This document shows, piece by piece, positions 37,955-49,581 of a DNA stretch of 64,000 bases. The notes beneath the pieces are model-generated. The model searched no databases, was not told the DNA's origin, and was given only the letters and a program-made list of their open reading frames with translations. The position numbers and the translations under genes were made by a program. The DNA is from Eriocheir sinensis. Its lineage: Eukaryota; Arthropoda; Malacostraca; Decapoda; Varunidae. The number at the start of each line of letters is the position of its first letter. Within the stretch, counting starts at the first letter, position 1. The stretch lies in the NCBI RefSeq assembly GCF_024679095.1, contig NC_066518.1, forward strand, positions 5,545,110 through 5,609,109. Direction: 5' to 3'.

Positions 37955-38077
37955 AGGCAGCCGTCTATTTTTTTTTCTTTTTTTTTTTCAATTCACTACT
38001 TGTACGTATGAGACAGATTCTCAAACTTATTTGGATGTACCCATAGTTGCTGCGCGACTTAATTAAGGAGGCCTGAA

Positions 38078-38172
38078 GTGGCTGGGACGTGATTCTCTAT
38101 ACCGAATTTGTAGTAATATAAGTGGCTGGGACGTGATTCTCTATACCGAATTTATAGTAATATAAGTGGCTG
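38078..38172. repeat. 44-bp tandem repeat, right of the LINE
   Basis: Units start gtggctggga at 38078, 38122 and (partial) 38165. The two full units differ by one base. Confidence 0.9.
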
Positions 38173-40720
38173 GATTTCGCTTCAACGCGCCGTCTCCTTC
38201 AAGCAGCGGCGTGTTGATCCAGCGAGGCTCACGTGGAGGACACTTGCACGCGCCTCTCCCATGCAGAAAAGAATCAATGCCAATTAACCCAGACTTAGGT
38301 AATTATTCACGCGGATAAATGATGACTGCACTAATTCCGGCTCGTTAATATTGAGATTGAGAGCAGGATGAGGAAGGGGTGGGCTTGACTTTCACAGCCC
38401 CGCCTCTTCTTCCCCCCTTCCACACCTCCTCATTACCCTGCCTCTCACCTAACCCGCCGCCCCGCCCCGCCCCGCCCCGCCCTACACATGGCTACACTCT
38501 CTACACTTTCAACAGCTCCACCTGCCACCCACTCACCTACACCCAACCAGCCTGCTCCGCTCTCCCCCACTCAGGATCAGTACTCTTGCCTCCCACACAC
38601 ACTCTCACCGTGCCCTTTCACACTGTAACGCACTACACCCTCACACTCCTGCAGCGCCACTACACCTGTCCTGCCCCTGCACGCCCGGCACTCACCAACG
38701 CACTTGTTCGCCTCGCGCCTCCCTGTCTGTTCCAGTAAAGTACTTCAACAACCCTCCCGAAACCCACTACATCCTGCCCTCCGTCGCGTCGCTGCCTCCT
38801 CCTCCTCCTCCTCCTCCCTGTTGTTTGTTGCACGTATACCCCAGTCATGGACGGATATCCTGCCCCACATCATGGAATATTATAATTATGCAAGCGAACT
38901 TAAACATTTGCAATTTAGAGGTAGCATCGTCTGTTTTCTCTAGTCTTCAGTCGTTTTCTTTTTCATCGTTCATAAGGTGGGAATATTTTGGGGGCGTCTG
39001 TGCGTGGCGCCCCCCATCGACCTCCTCCTTACTACCCCGCCCCGCCCCTCCTGCCCCCTCTTCCCAGCTGGGGGCACCAAGGTCACATCTTCCCGTAACT
39101 TACACACTTTCAAAACTCACCCTAAATTTGCGTTACTCGCTTTCTGAATTCCAGTTAAATTAACTTAGCTTCACTTTACTTCCTAAATTCCATGAAAATG
39201 CCCATCTTCCCCTCGCGATCATAAATTATAAGGGATTTGTGTAATCAGTTTAGATCTTGCACATCAGGTTAATAAATATCCATTCCTCCCGACTGTGTAA
39301 TTCCCTAACATTCCGGACCTTCCCCAAAATTCGAGTCCAGAGTAATTCGTGTTATTTTCCCAACTTGGTGAGGCGCAGCGGCGGTAACCTCCATTAGGCC
39401 AAACTTGTAGGGTCGATAACCCCTTCCGCTTTGGCAAACAAGCGTCTGCTGGTTACACACGGACAGAAAAAGGCTTCTGGTTTATTATTATTATTTGGAC
39501 AGTGCAGGTTTTACGGAGAGACAAGTTTCCTGACCCTCCCCCTATTCTCTCTCTCTCTCTCTCTTCCCTTGCTGTGGTGCTGCCTGCTTTGTGCGCCTCA
39601 AGGGTGACAAAGGGGACAAAATTTAGGTAATAATGAATGAGTCTTCATTTTTTCGGGCTCCTGCTTTACAGTGGACAGCTGGAATTTCATTTTGGCTTCC
39701 CTCTTGCAATTAACCTAAAACACAGTGATGCTGGAATGTCAGAAACGAATACGTCATGACCTGTGTGGCCCGTGATTATTATATCGAAGTGCATTGGTAA
39801 GGCTGACGAGGGCGTGAGGGACGGGCGGCGGAGAATTCCGGTCGGGGAGCGTCGGCGTGCTGCCAAAGGGCGGTGGGAGATTAAGAGCGATCACGTAGGC
39901 GGGAGGGAGAGGAGGCTACTTCGTGCCGCTGACGCCGAACTCGCGAAAAAGGAGAAAAAGGAGGCACGTGTTCGGTCGTTCCTCCCATGGGCTCCCGCCG
40001 CCACGCCTCACCCCTGACGGTGCTGCTCCTGTCCCATATCCCATGTAGGACCCGCTGCCAGCATTCCCTTGTAACGCCTTTTCCAATGTCCCTGCTCTGC
40101 CCCGTGGAATAAAAAGTTTGAAACTCCCCAAAATGCCTGCAACCGCCTGCTCTCGTGGCCAGCGCGCCCTGTACAAAATAAGTGCCCTGCAGTTACGGTA
40201 CAAAAAAAAGTTGTTAAACACGTACAGGGCACGTAACTTTTCTGTACATCCATAGTTGAAAGTATATTAACTCCATATTTTTCTTCCTGCCCTTCTTCAT
40301 AGTATTCATCTCCGTATTCTTGGCTAACAAGGTTTACTCTTTCCTCTTTCTTTTCCACCAACACCTCTTCCTAGACCTCCTTTACCTCTTCTTACGCTTC
40401 CTTTACCCAGACACATTATCCTCCAAAGACCGCCAGCTCACCCCTCCAGACACCTGGTGTGGCTTCCAAATGTAACAAGTTAACTTCGTTAGCAACTATA
40501 TTACATTTTCCCAATTAAGGAAAAACTGCTTGGCGTTCCATATACTTTTTTTGCTTTCATCAAGCGCTTAAGATTGCTTCGTTCCGCGGCCCGGCGTAAG
40601 GTGTTCATGCCTGGGCATTAGGGAAATTTATGAAACGAACCATTTATCCAATTAAGAGAGGAGAATTCAGTGCGCTCCCAAAGTAAACTTTTAGGCAAAA
40701 TTACCAGCTGTTGGGGGCAC
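38173..40720. other. No gene seen; C-rich then mixed sequence
   Basis: C/T/A-rich with a five-copy ccccg run at 38457-38482 (38380-38760), a (CTC)n run near 38799-38818, a short CT run at 39547-39564, then unique DNA. Open frames of 80-119 codons here are compositional or motif-free. Confidence 0.45.
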
Positions 40721-40724
40721 CAGC

Positions 40725-40850
40725 CCAGGCAGAGGCAGCGGCAGCAACCCTGTAGCAGCAACAACAACAGCAACAGCAGCAGTTGCAGCAAAGGCAGCAG
40801 CAACCGCTCCCTCCAGCAGCACACCTTTGCAGCAAGCTGAGCAAATTTTA
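40725..40850. repeat. CAG/CAA-rich tract
   Basis: Irregular cagcag and caacaa trinucleotides. A plus-frame poly-Gln stretch and a minus poly-Leu stretch are side effects. The poly-Gln frame has a stop just before it and another after about 35 codons. Confidence 0.7.
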
Positions 40851-41185
40851 AAGTGCCGGACCAAAGCACGGCCCGTGTTGCCTTTGCATGTTGCACCTAC
40901 CTACGCTTTGCTTTAATGCTGCAAATGAAATGGAGCGCGGTGAATACGGCGGATTAGTGCGAGAAACACTGCTCACTAGGGGCTGGACCGTGGCCTTTGC
41001 CGGTCTTGCTCAGTGTCTGTTTGGGAACGTTTATCGTCGTATTTAATGCTAACAAGAAACCTGCACTGAAAGGAAATTACTTTCTCCTTTCGCCGCCATC
41101 CAATTTACGTTAACGCATGGAATCTCAAAACACCCTGGCCGAAAAAAAGGGAAAAAAAAGGGTATGCGCTTTCGCAGTCACTATT

Positions 41186-41186
<1 letters not shown>

Positions 41187-41227
<41 letters not shown>

Positions 41228-41231
41228 ACAG
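41187..41231. repeat. (CA)n array
   Basis: One aa interruption near 41221. Confidence 0.95.
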
Positions 41232-41536
41232 GTGCTGGCGCCCTTCACTACACAACAATACGTCCACAACACAAACGGAGCGTCAAGCAGCCGCCGTAAA
41301 GTACGCCGCGCCGCCCCTCGCCGCCCCGCCACCCGCGCGCCACACGCCCCGCCGCCCCACAAAAAGCCGCCGGCACTTTGCTCTGACTAGTGGTCGTATT
41401 CGGGTATTTTCTATGCAAATGTTGTAGATTTTCACCCATTATATGTGGCTCTGCAAAGACAGTTTTTTCTCTTGCATACTTTGGTGTTGTTGAAGTTTTC
41501 TCACCAATTTCTGGGAGCGTTGTGGCAGCCAGGCCG

Positions 41537-41615
41537 CCCCCAGCCAGCCCGCCGGCCAGCCAGCCAGCCAGCCAGATAGCCCGCCTGACAGCCCGTCAGA
41601 CAGGCAGCCGGTGGA
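41537..41615. repeat. (CCAG)n-rich tract
   Basis: Eight or more ccag units with gcc variants, then cagacagg. Confidence 0.85.
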
Positions 41616-42700
41616 TGCCCCGCCGATGCAAGCCACAGGAAGGGATATGCGCACCACAGGCTGTGTCGTCCATTGATACTCTCACTGATATATTGCGCAA
41701 GTTGGTCATATTATCAAGAATGGGGAAAAGATGACGCTACAAAATCATTCGAAGTAAAACCATGCGGCAAGGGCGTTCTTGTGTGGCTGGGCGAACACTC
41801 AGCCACACCCACTCACCCTACACCCAGCCACACCCACACCCACACCACACTCCTGCTGCGCATATATCCTACAGTCCCAGGATAGGACATTTTACTGTAT
41901 CTTCTTCCGCCTCTTCTTTCCTCCCTAATGACAGCTAAACGGCACCATCTTCTGTTCGCTTCATATACTTGTAAACTTTGTGACCTCTTTTTACCTCCTC
42001 TGGGAGTTTCCAGGCCAAAAACTTTCCTCGCTAATTTGAATACTCCATTATTTACAGCGAGAGAGACAGTCCTGAACATTACAGTCACCCGCTCAACTCT
42101 TGCTTGTCTTCCTTCGTGATAAATACAAGTGGAGGAATAATGCAGCGTTTGCCTTCTTCATTTTTTATTTCATCTTTCTTTTTGTTGTTTTCTTTTACTT
42201 TCTTGACGATTTTTTCATACTTTTTTCCCCTTCCTCTTTGCTTTCCTTTTTACTTTCTTCATTTGTATATTCATTAGCTCCTTCATTTGTTTAATTATAC
42301 CATTCACTTTGTTTTTAGTCACTCGCTCGATTTCTTGACCAGGCTAAACGATACAATTATTTACATATTCAATCTTTCACTCAAACTGCCGAGAAAAAAA
42401 AAATGCTTCCTCACGTTTGCCGCCTTCCACCCAACGGCCCACCACAGGACAGACACACTTCTGACGCTTTCATGATCGCCAGCACGGGCTCCACGACACG
42501 CCCCGTCGCTGGAAACAATCCGCGGAGAAGGAACACAAAACTTGCTATACGAGTTGCGGAGCGTCCACGGCGTCATTAGCAGCAAGGACGAGGGCGGGAG
42601 TGAGGGCGGAAGGCGACCAACTCTGTCCCTCCGTCTGGTGCGCGCAATTTACTGCCCGCTTCTCCCTTCCACCACTTTCCCCGGACGGTATGACTATTTG
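41616..42700. other. No gene seen
   Basis: Unique sequence, T-rich from 42150 to 42340. Confidence 0.45.
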
Positions 42701-42704
42701 CAGA

Positions 42705-42835
42705 CACGATAGATAGATAGAGAGATATAGACAGAGAGATAGATAGACAGACAGATGGAGAGCTAGAGACACAGGAATAGAGGGAAAAGAACTGACGGAC
42801 AGATACAGATAGATGCGAATAGATAAAAGAAGTGA
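42705..42835. repeat. GATA/GACA tetranucleotide tract
   Basis: Degenerate gata, gaca and gaga units. Confidence 0.8.
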
Positions 42836-43087
42836 GAGAAAAGAATAGCAAGGGAAAAAACTGACGGAAATACCAGGAGGCGTCTGAAATAAGGTCACTT
42901 TTCCACATAATTTAAGGATTCTCTTTTGACTTCCCGCTGTGTCATTAGACCAAAGGCTCTGGAAATATATATGAAAACTTTCTCTCGTTCTTTGACTGCG
43001 GGGAGAGGTAAAATAAGCGAACGGGCGGGTAAAAAAGGAAATATATATATGTGGAGTCGTTCTCTCTCCCGGCGGCACGTCAGACTT

Positions 43088-43192
43088 TATGCTCCGATAG
43101 CTCAGCGGAATAATTAGAAGGGGGAGGTGGCATTGTCCAGCGGCGGCACTAATCAAACACCTCGACTCAGGATGACAAACTTCGACCCCTGT
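43088..43192 (+). mobile_element. Possible decayed tRNA-like SINE head
   Basis: gctccgatagctcagcgga is a good A-box. aacttcgacccc, about 85 bases later, resembles a mutated B-box. The spacing is long and no tail is visible. Confidence 0.25.
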
Positions 43193-43195
43193 CAA

Positions 43196-43690
43196 TACCA
43201 TTACTTCCTCGTCCTCCTCCTCCTCGTCCTCCTCCTCTTCCTCTTCTCTTACTCCCAGCTCATTCGCCTCCTCTCCTCTCCGTCGTTCTCTTGTGTTCTT
43301 CCTCTCTCCACTTCTAATATCATCACCATTTTCCTTCTTTTCCTTCCCTCTCCTTTCTCCTGTTCTTCCTCTGCATCTTTCTTCTCCATTACCATAATCA
43401 TCACCATCACCTTTGTCTTCCTACTCTTCTCCATTCTCCTCTCTCCCTCTCTCTCTCCATCTTTATCGTTCTCTTCTCCTGTTCTTCCTCTATATCTCCA
43501 TTACCATAATCATTACCATCTTCTTCTTCCTCCTTTTTCTCCTCTTCTCCCCCCTCCTCCTCCTCCTCCTCCTCCTCCTCCTCCTCCTCCTCCTCCTCCT
43601 CCTCCTCCTCCTCCTTATCCTTATCCTCATCCTCGTCTTTCTCTCCCTCCTTTCACTTCCCTTTATTCTTTCTTCCTCCTCTTTCAGACG
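43196..43690. repeat. Pyrimidine-rich tract with (CCT)n core
   Basis: (CTC)-type repeats with a 60-bp (CCT)n core at 43553-43614. Preceding sequence has ctcctgttcttcctct and ccattaccataatcatnacc phrases repeated about 120 bases apart (for example about 43388 and 43498). Confidence 0.85.
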
Positions 43691-45239
43691 AAATGCGGTC
43701 CCACACCAAGATATCAAACACATCTTTTTTTTTTTTTTGTATTTCCCCTAAAACTCATGAAAACTGACATTCCTCTCCAGTGATACACACACACCCAAAA
43801 ACACACACAGGAACTGACAATGGGAAAAACATATATGGGAGTAGTGTTTGTGTGGACTTCTTTTTCAGTTAGTTTTTATTTTTATTTTTGCTGTGGACTG
43901 CCTGCTCTGGCGAAATAAAAAAAATGTATGGGCTCTCAAAGCTTACCAGGGGATGTGTGGAGGAGAGGGTTGTGTTGGGGGTATGGGCTGGCTAGTGGGA
44001 AAAGGGGGACTGGCGAAGGGGAAGGGAGGGGCTGGCGAAGGGCTTGTGGACTGACGGGTACAATTTGGCGTATCTCGTCTTAACAAGTGAATGGAATGGA
44101 ACAGGTAAATTGAATGGAACAGGTAAGGGACGTGGAGTAAGGCCGGGTGACTTAATGGACAGGTGTTGAGCAAGGTTAGGACTTAGGACAGGTGAGAAGT
44201 TCTTGTGGATGAATAATATAAATGGTCTAGAATTCGATCTTGGAAGAAAGTTTCAGTGTAAAAAAAAATAGAAAGAAGATTTTGTTGAAATGTACGGTGC
44301 TCTGAAAAGACACGTCAAATACAAAGGAATCAATGCCATAAATCGCGTCTCCAAGTCTTTAGTAAACGCGAGTAGCTACCTCCGGAGACCCTGCTGTGGA
44401 AAAGGTTGCAATACTTATAAATAGAAAACAATGGAGTACAATCGTATCGCTAGGGGTGTGTTGTAATGTAAGAACACAGACGTGCAGTAGGCAAAACAAA
44501 TATCGAATATCCAAGGGTCGATTGAATAGGATTTGAACGAAGTCTATAGATTTGGTGTTGTGTTGCTTAGGTGGGTGCCAATGGGTAGAGTTTAAAATTT
44601 ATTCAATAAGCCATGGGTGTTCGATACTTTTTTTTTTTCTTGCCGACTGTACATGAGACACGGAGGAACGCGATGAAAAGAATCCAAAGCGGAAGTTGAA
44701 CATCGTGAATAGTTTGCAGAAAACGGGAAAAGACAGCGAGAAGAAAGAGAACTTTGCCGAAAATCAGAGAGAAACAGAGCTGCATGAAATTGGTTCGTTA
44801 GTAAGAGAATATGGCAATCGAGTCGCAACCCCAATTAACTTGAGTTACCTGAGTGATCTTTTTCCGGGGGAAGTGAATCCTTGGCGTGTTGCTACAAAGG
44901 CTTTCACGGTTCGTTATCGACGCGAATGTAATACGTGCTCACAGTAGCATCGCGTGGAGATCTTTATTCCTTAACAATGCGGCGTGACTAACAACTCCAT
45001 AGGAAAATCAATACAAAGGTGAGTAGGGCCAAAATCTAACCTTTAAGAAAATAACAGAGATGTTCATGCAAGTTTAGATCAGATGTGCAGAAAAAAGTCG
45101 AAGCCAAGTTCACTGTTCAGAACCAACATTATTTTATGGATAGAAGTTTTCCCATTCCGACTCCATTGAGATGAACGAGACTACTTCACCTTTTGCTCTT
45201 GAACGTTTTCTCCTTTATGGCAGCAAGTAAACGACTTTA

Positions 45240-45240
<1 letters not shown>
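43691..45240. other. No gene seen
   Basis: Unique sequence. The 83-codon plus frame at 44696-44947 has charged, non-repetitive composition, but no family is recognised and no splice pair supports it. A donor-like caaag|gtgagt at about 45018 has no matched open exon. Confidence 0.4.

Positions 45241-45243
<3 letters not shown>

Positions 45244-45309
<66 letters not shown>
45244..45309. repeat. (GA)n array
   Basis: Perfect, abutting a SINE head. Confidence 0.97.
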
Positions 45310-45312
<3 letters not shown>

Positions 45313-45354
45313 TATTTGTAGTCAGGCACACTAACCGCTGCACCACGAAGACGC
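45310..45354 (-). mobile_element. tRNA-like SINE head, truncated (family 4)
   Basis: On the minus strand ggcgtcttcgtggtgcagcg followed by gttagtgtgcctgac matches the first half of a tRNA, including the A-box. It is cut off before any B-box by the (GA)n/(CT)n array. Confidence 0.6.
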
Positions 45355-46380
45355 CATTTCCCTACCTCTATATACTTCATCACTTTGTCCTATTTATGTT
45401 CCTTCTTGTCCCTATTAACATTATCATCGCCCTGACAATATTTCATCTTTACGTTGTTCTTCCGTCTCTCTTTACCTTCAATTTTGCAGTTCTCCCTTCT
45501 TTCTTTTTTCCTTTTTTTCTTTTTTTTTTTTTTTAGCTTGGTATTTACAGCTTTTCTCACGTGCGTTTCCTCTTCCTTCATCCCACCTCGCCCCGGCCTC
45601 TTACTTCTTCTCCCAACGTGTCTCATCTCTCAATAGCCTTTTCCCTCTCCCGTTCTATCTGTCCCCTCGATCTCAGGACATTCCCCTCTGCTAACTACCC
45701 CAAATTCACAAGCCTCATTCATATCCTCCTTTACAGCCAACGTCGCCTCGTCTAAAACCCCTTTTTTCTACTACCCCCAAAGACGACCCACTCTCTACGT
45801 TACTACTATTCATATCGCAACAGTTTATCCTTCCTGCTCATTAAATACTAGTAACGACTGCCTTAACTTAGTCGCAGCGCAGCCCGTCTCCACCTGAGAT
45901 TTGGGTGTCGTGAGCTGTTACACTTGCCTGCCAACCCCTGAACCGAGCAGCGTCTTGGCGCGGCAAAAACGACGCGCGGAGTAGCGATAAATGTAACACG
46001 GGGAATGTGTGTCGGGGAGGCAGAAATAGACGCGTGTTCACCTGGCGAGAGGGAATGTGGGAGCGAAAGGGAGGAGGGGGACTAGGGCGGAAGAGAATGT
46101 GGGAGTGAGGGGGAGGAGGACGAGGGAGTGCAGGAGTAAAGGGGAAGAGGAGGGGAACAAGCAGGGGACGGTACCCGGAGACAGAGAAGAGGAAGAGAGG
46201 CATGTATGGGCCACGAGAAAGCAATGTTAAGGAATGAGGGAAAGATGAGAAAAAGAAAAATCAAGGTACAGAGAGAAAAGGAACACTAATAAAAAGGGAA
46301 AAAGAAAGACGGATATAAGAAAAGAAAAAAAGGAAGGGTATGAAAGAAAGATAAATAACATGAGGCAGACACACAGACGG
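45355..46380. other. No gene seen
   Basis: Pyrimidine-rich, then purine-rich from 46040. Open frames follow composition. Confidence 0.45.
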
Positions 46381-46384
46381 AAGG

Positions 46385-46556
46385 ACAAACAGGCACAAGC
46401 ACAGACAGGCAGACATACATACATACATACAAACAAGCAGACAGACATGTAGACAGACAGGAGGGAGGGAAGGAGGGTAGAAAGGGAGTCAAGGATACAA
46501 AGAGGTAGACGAAAAAGGACCGTCGGCTGAGGACACACAAAAAAGAAGAGCTATGG

Positions 46557-46641
<85 letters not shown>
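46385..46641. repeat. CAGA/CATA tetranucleotides followed by (CA)n
   Basis: cagacagg and catacata units at 46400-46460, a purine-rich bridge, then perfect (CA)n from 46558 to 46641. Confidence 0.9.
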
Positions 46642-46644
<3 letters not shown>

Positions 46645-46830
46645 GAACAACAGGTGTAATATAGCTTGCTGAGGAGTCAAAGCCGCGCCCAGACCGCCCG
46701 TTACATCACACATCCAGGAAACGAGGCTCAAAAATTAATATTTGACGACATTTTGATCTCTATTTTTCGTCACGTCCTGCCAGAAAAAAAAAAAGACACG
46801 GGTTCATTTTCAACAATCCCCCGTACCCTA

Positions 46831-46833
<3 letters not shown>

Positions 46834-46892
<59 letters not shown>
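46834..46892. repeat. (CT)n array
   Basis: Perfect CT dinucleotides. Confidence 0.97.
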
Positions 46893-46894
<2 letters not shown>

Positions 46895-47054
46895 GGAGAG
46901 TTCGTCTCTCGTTTGATTAATTAAACTCAAGGTACACCGGTTAGCTTCTTATGACTTATTTGGAGATTTTTTTTTTTTTATCAACGAAGACACGTGACTA
47001 TAAGGTTTCAACGGGACTGCGAATGGAGTCGATATTCTGACAGTTTTTATATTC

Positions 47055-47632
47055 TTTAACAGGCTTACGGCATAGATGGGAAAGTCTTGAACTGGATCAG
47101 AGCATGGCTTAGAGGTATGAAGCAGAGAATGCAAATAAATGGTATAAAATCTGACTAGGATTGTCTTACGAGTGGAGTCCCATAGGGGTTGGTACTAGAT
47201 CCATTGCTTGTATCATTTACAATAATTTTACATCAACGATTTGGACACAGGAATTAGTAGTGACGTCACTAAGTTCGCAGATGATACCAAAATCTAAAGA
47301 GGCGAAGGTTACGATGAGACTTGATTAAAGTTGATAAATGGATGAAGGATTTTAATAGGGTTTTGGTTGTAAATGAGCCGGGTATGACACGTAGCAATGG
47401 GTTTAAGTTAGATAAATTCAGATTCAACAAAGACATAGGCAAAAATTGGTGTACCAGTAGCGTCGTGGATGAGTGGAACTGGCTTGGTAGCCATGTTGTG
47501 AGTGTCAATATCATAGATAGATTCAAGAAGAGGTTGGATAAATTCGTGGAGAGTGAGGTAAGGTGGGGTTAGGCTCACAGGAGCTGCCTTGTACAGACCA
47601 CCGGCCTCTTAAAGAGTCCTTACGTTCTTATA
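47055..47632 (+). pseudogene. CR1-like LINE copy with internal deletion
   Basis: Plus-strand translation matches the 8 kb element in order: GKVLNWIRAWLRG, QRMQINGIKSD-stop, LTSGVP-stop-G, then VTKFADDTKI-stop. It then jumps directly to RRLR-like, KVDKWMKDFNR, EPGMTRSNGFKLDKFRF, VVDEWNWLGSHVV and KKRLDKFVESEVRWG-stop. About 200 residues between the catalytic FADD motif and the C-terminal third are missing. The 3' untranslated region (ggctcacaggagctgcc, accaccggcctc) and the ttacgttcttata terminus are present. Stops and the deletion make it dead. The 83-codon ORF 47321-47572 is its C-terminal part. Confidence 0.8.
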
Positions 47633-47633
47633 A

Positions 47634-47820
47634 CATATCAACTATTTATAGAGGACAAAAAAGGTTAAATGCGTTCTCATCAATGTTTTTTCACGTTCAA
47701 AGAATTGAAACCTTGTCAGACTACCGCAAGGGTGAAAAAGGTACCCACGACCCACGACCCTTACGAAAGCTTTGTCAAATGACTGTTAGAGCGACGAAAT
47801 GTTTAATAACATGGCCCTAA
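47634..47820. mobile_element. Diverged MITE copy next to the CR1 end
   Basis: caactattta, ttctcatnaatg, tttttcacgttca, gtcagactaccgcaaggg and cttacgaaagctttgtcaaatg occur in the same order as in the 29991 and 61570 copies. It begins within a few bases of the LINE 3' terminus. Confidence 0.55.
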
Positions 47821-47854
47821 GTGCTTGACTAGAAGAGAGTTGAGAGAAAAATAT

Positions 47855-47925
47855 AGGTAGACAGTCAGCCAGCCAGACAGACAGGCGGGCAGGCAGACAG
47901 ACAGACAAACACAGACGGCTCTAGT
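47855..47925. repeat. (CAGA)n-rich tract
   Basis: cagacaga with cagc and caggc variants. Confidence 0.8.
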
Positions 47926-48553
<628 letters not shown>

Positions 48554-48984
48554 TGGTGGTTGTTACTAAAAGGAAACATTTTGCGAAACGAGAATATTAA
48601 AACACGCAGCGCCAGCCATAAGGTTTCTCTCTCTCTTTTTCGCTTCTTCCAATCCACCCCGCATTCCTTTCTTTAATATTCCCACCCAACTCTCTTTTTC
48701 TCCTCCTTTCCGTAGTCTTATTCCCGGAGGCGGCGGCGGGAAGAAGAGGAGAGTACGGCGAGGAGGAGAAGCCGGCCCTGAATTAATCATTAGTAGCACA
48801 GTGGTTGTCTCTCAAAGGGCGACGCCGAGAGTGTTGGGGAATTTATACTGAATGCTCTTGTTCACTGCAGCGGCGGGAAGGTGGCGGAGACTCGTCATTG
48901 CGGGCGCGAAAAGTAAAGCAAGTAGAGCCGAGATCGACAAAAATAAAGGTCCCACCGCTTTTTCTTCTTTTTACCGCGGCGGCA

Positions 48985-49581
48985 CGTGTCTGGGTGGGGT
49001 GGGGTGGGGGTGGGGGGGGGAAGAGTTGTAAGAGGGACTGAAAACATGCACCTCTTAATAAAAAAATTAAAAAAACTCCTCAGCAAACCGGATGAGAAAA
49101 TACCAAGGCCATGAAGAGTTTGCTGAGCTTGTATTAGTGGTGTAGATGTTTGGCTGTCTGTAATTATGTTGTTGTCGCTGGTGATGGTGGTGGGGGGGGG
49201 GTAATGGTGGTGGTGGTGGTGGTGGAGGGTGGAAGTGGAGGTCATGCATGGGGAGTTGTGGTTGTTGTCTTGGTGGTACTATTATGTGATGCGTGTGGTG
49301 CTAGGTGGTATGGTGTGGTGTGATGGTTGTGTGGTATAGTGGTCGTGGTAGTGCTGTAGTGGTGGTGGTGGTGGTAGTGGCGATTTGGTCGTGGCTATAA
49401 CTGTGTAGTGGTGGTGGTAGTGGTGTAGTAGTTTCAATGCTGTGATCGTGGTGGTTCTGAGGATGGTAGTGTGGTGGTGGTGGTGGTAGTAGTAGTAGTA
49501 GTGTTGGAGTGGCGGTGGTTGTAGTGGTGATTGAATGTGCTGTGTTGCTGTGGACAAATGATGCTGTGGTGGTGGTGATGG
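48985..49581. repeat. GGT/GTA-rich tract leading into the large minisatellite
   Basis: G-runs at about 48992-49021, then irregular ggtggt, gtagtg and gtgatg trinucleotides from 49140. Confidence 0.85.

Larger units (their letters stand above)
35490..38077 (+). mobile_element. Defective non-LTR retrotransposon with C-terminal zinc knuckle
   Basis: A 5' segment (35490-35815) without coding resembles a LINE leader. RT coding pieces run from about 35920 to 37954, followed by a T-rich stretch and a short 3' region. The endonuclease that normally precedes the RT is missing, by internal deletion near 35850-35930. The element lies inside a 44-bp tandem array and carries a small hAT-like insertion at 36672-36785. 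Clade (RTE-, L2- or R1/I-like) is left open because I cannot compare it with a reference set. Confidence 0.75.

Noticed and set aside
40618..40896. Poly-Gln or poly-Leu protein
   Set aside because: The CAG/CAA tract is flanked by stops in the Gln frame, and the minus Leu frame is its mirror.
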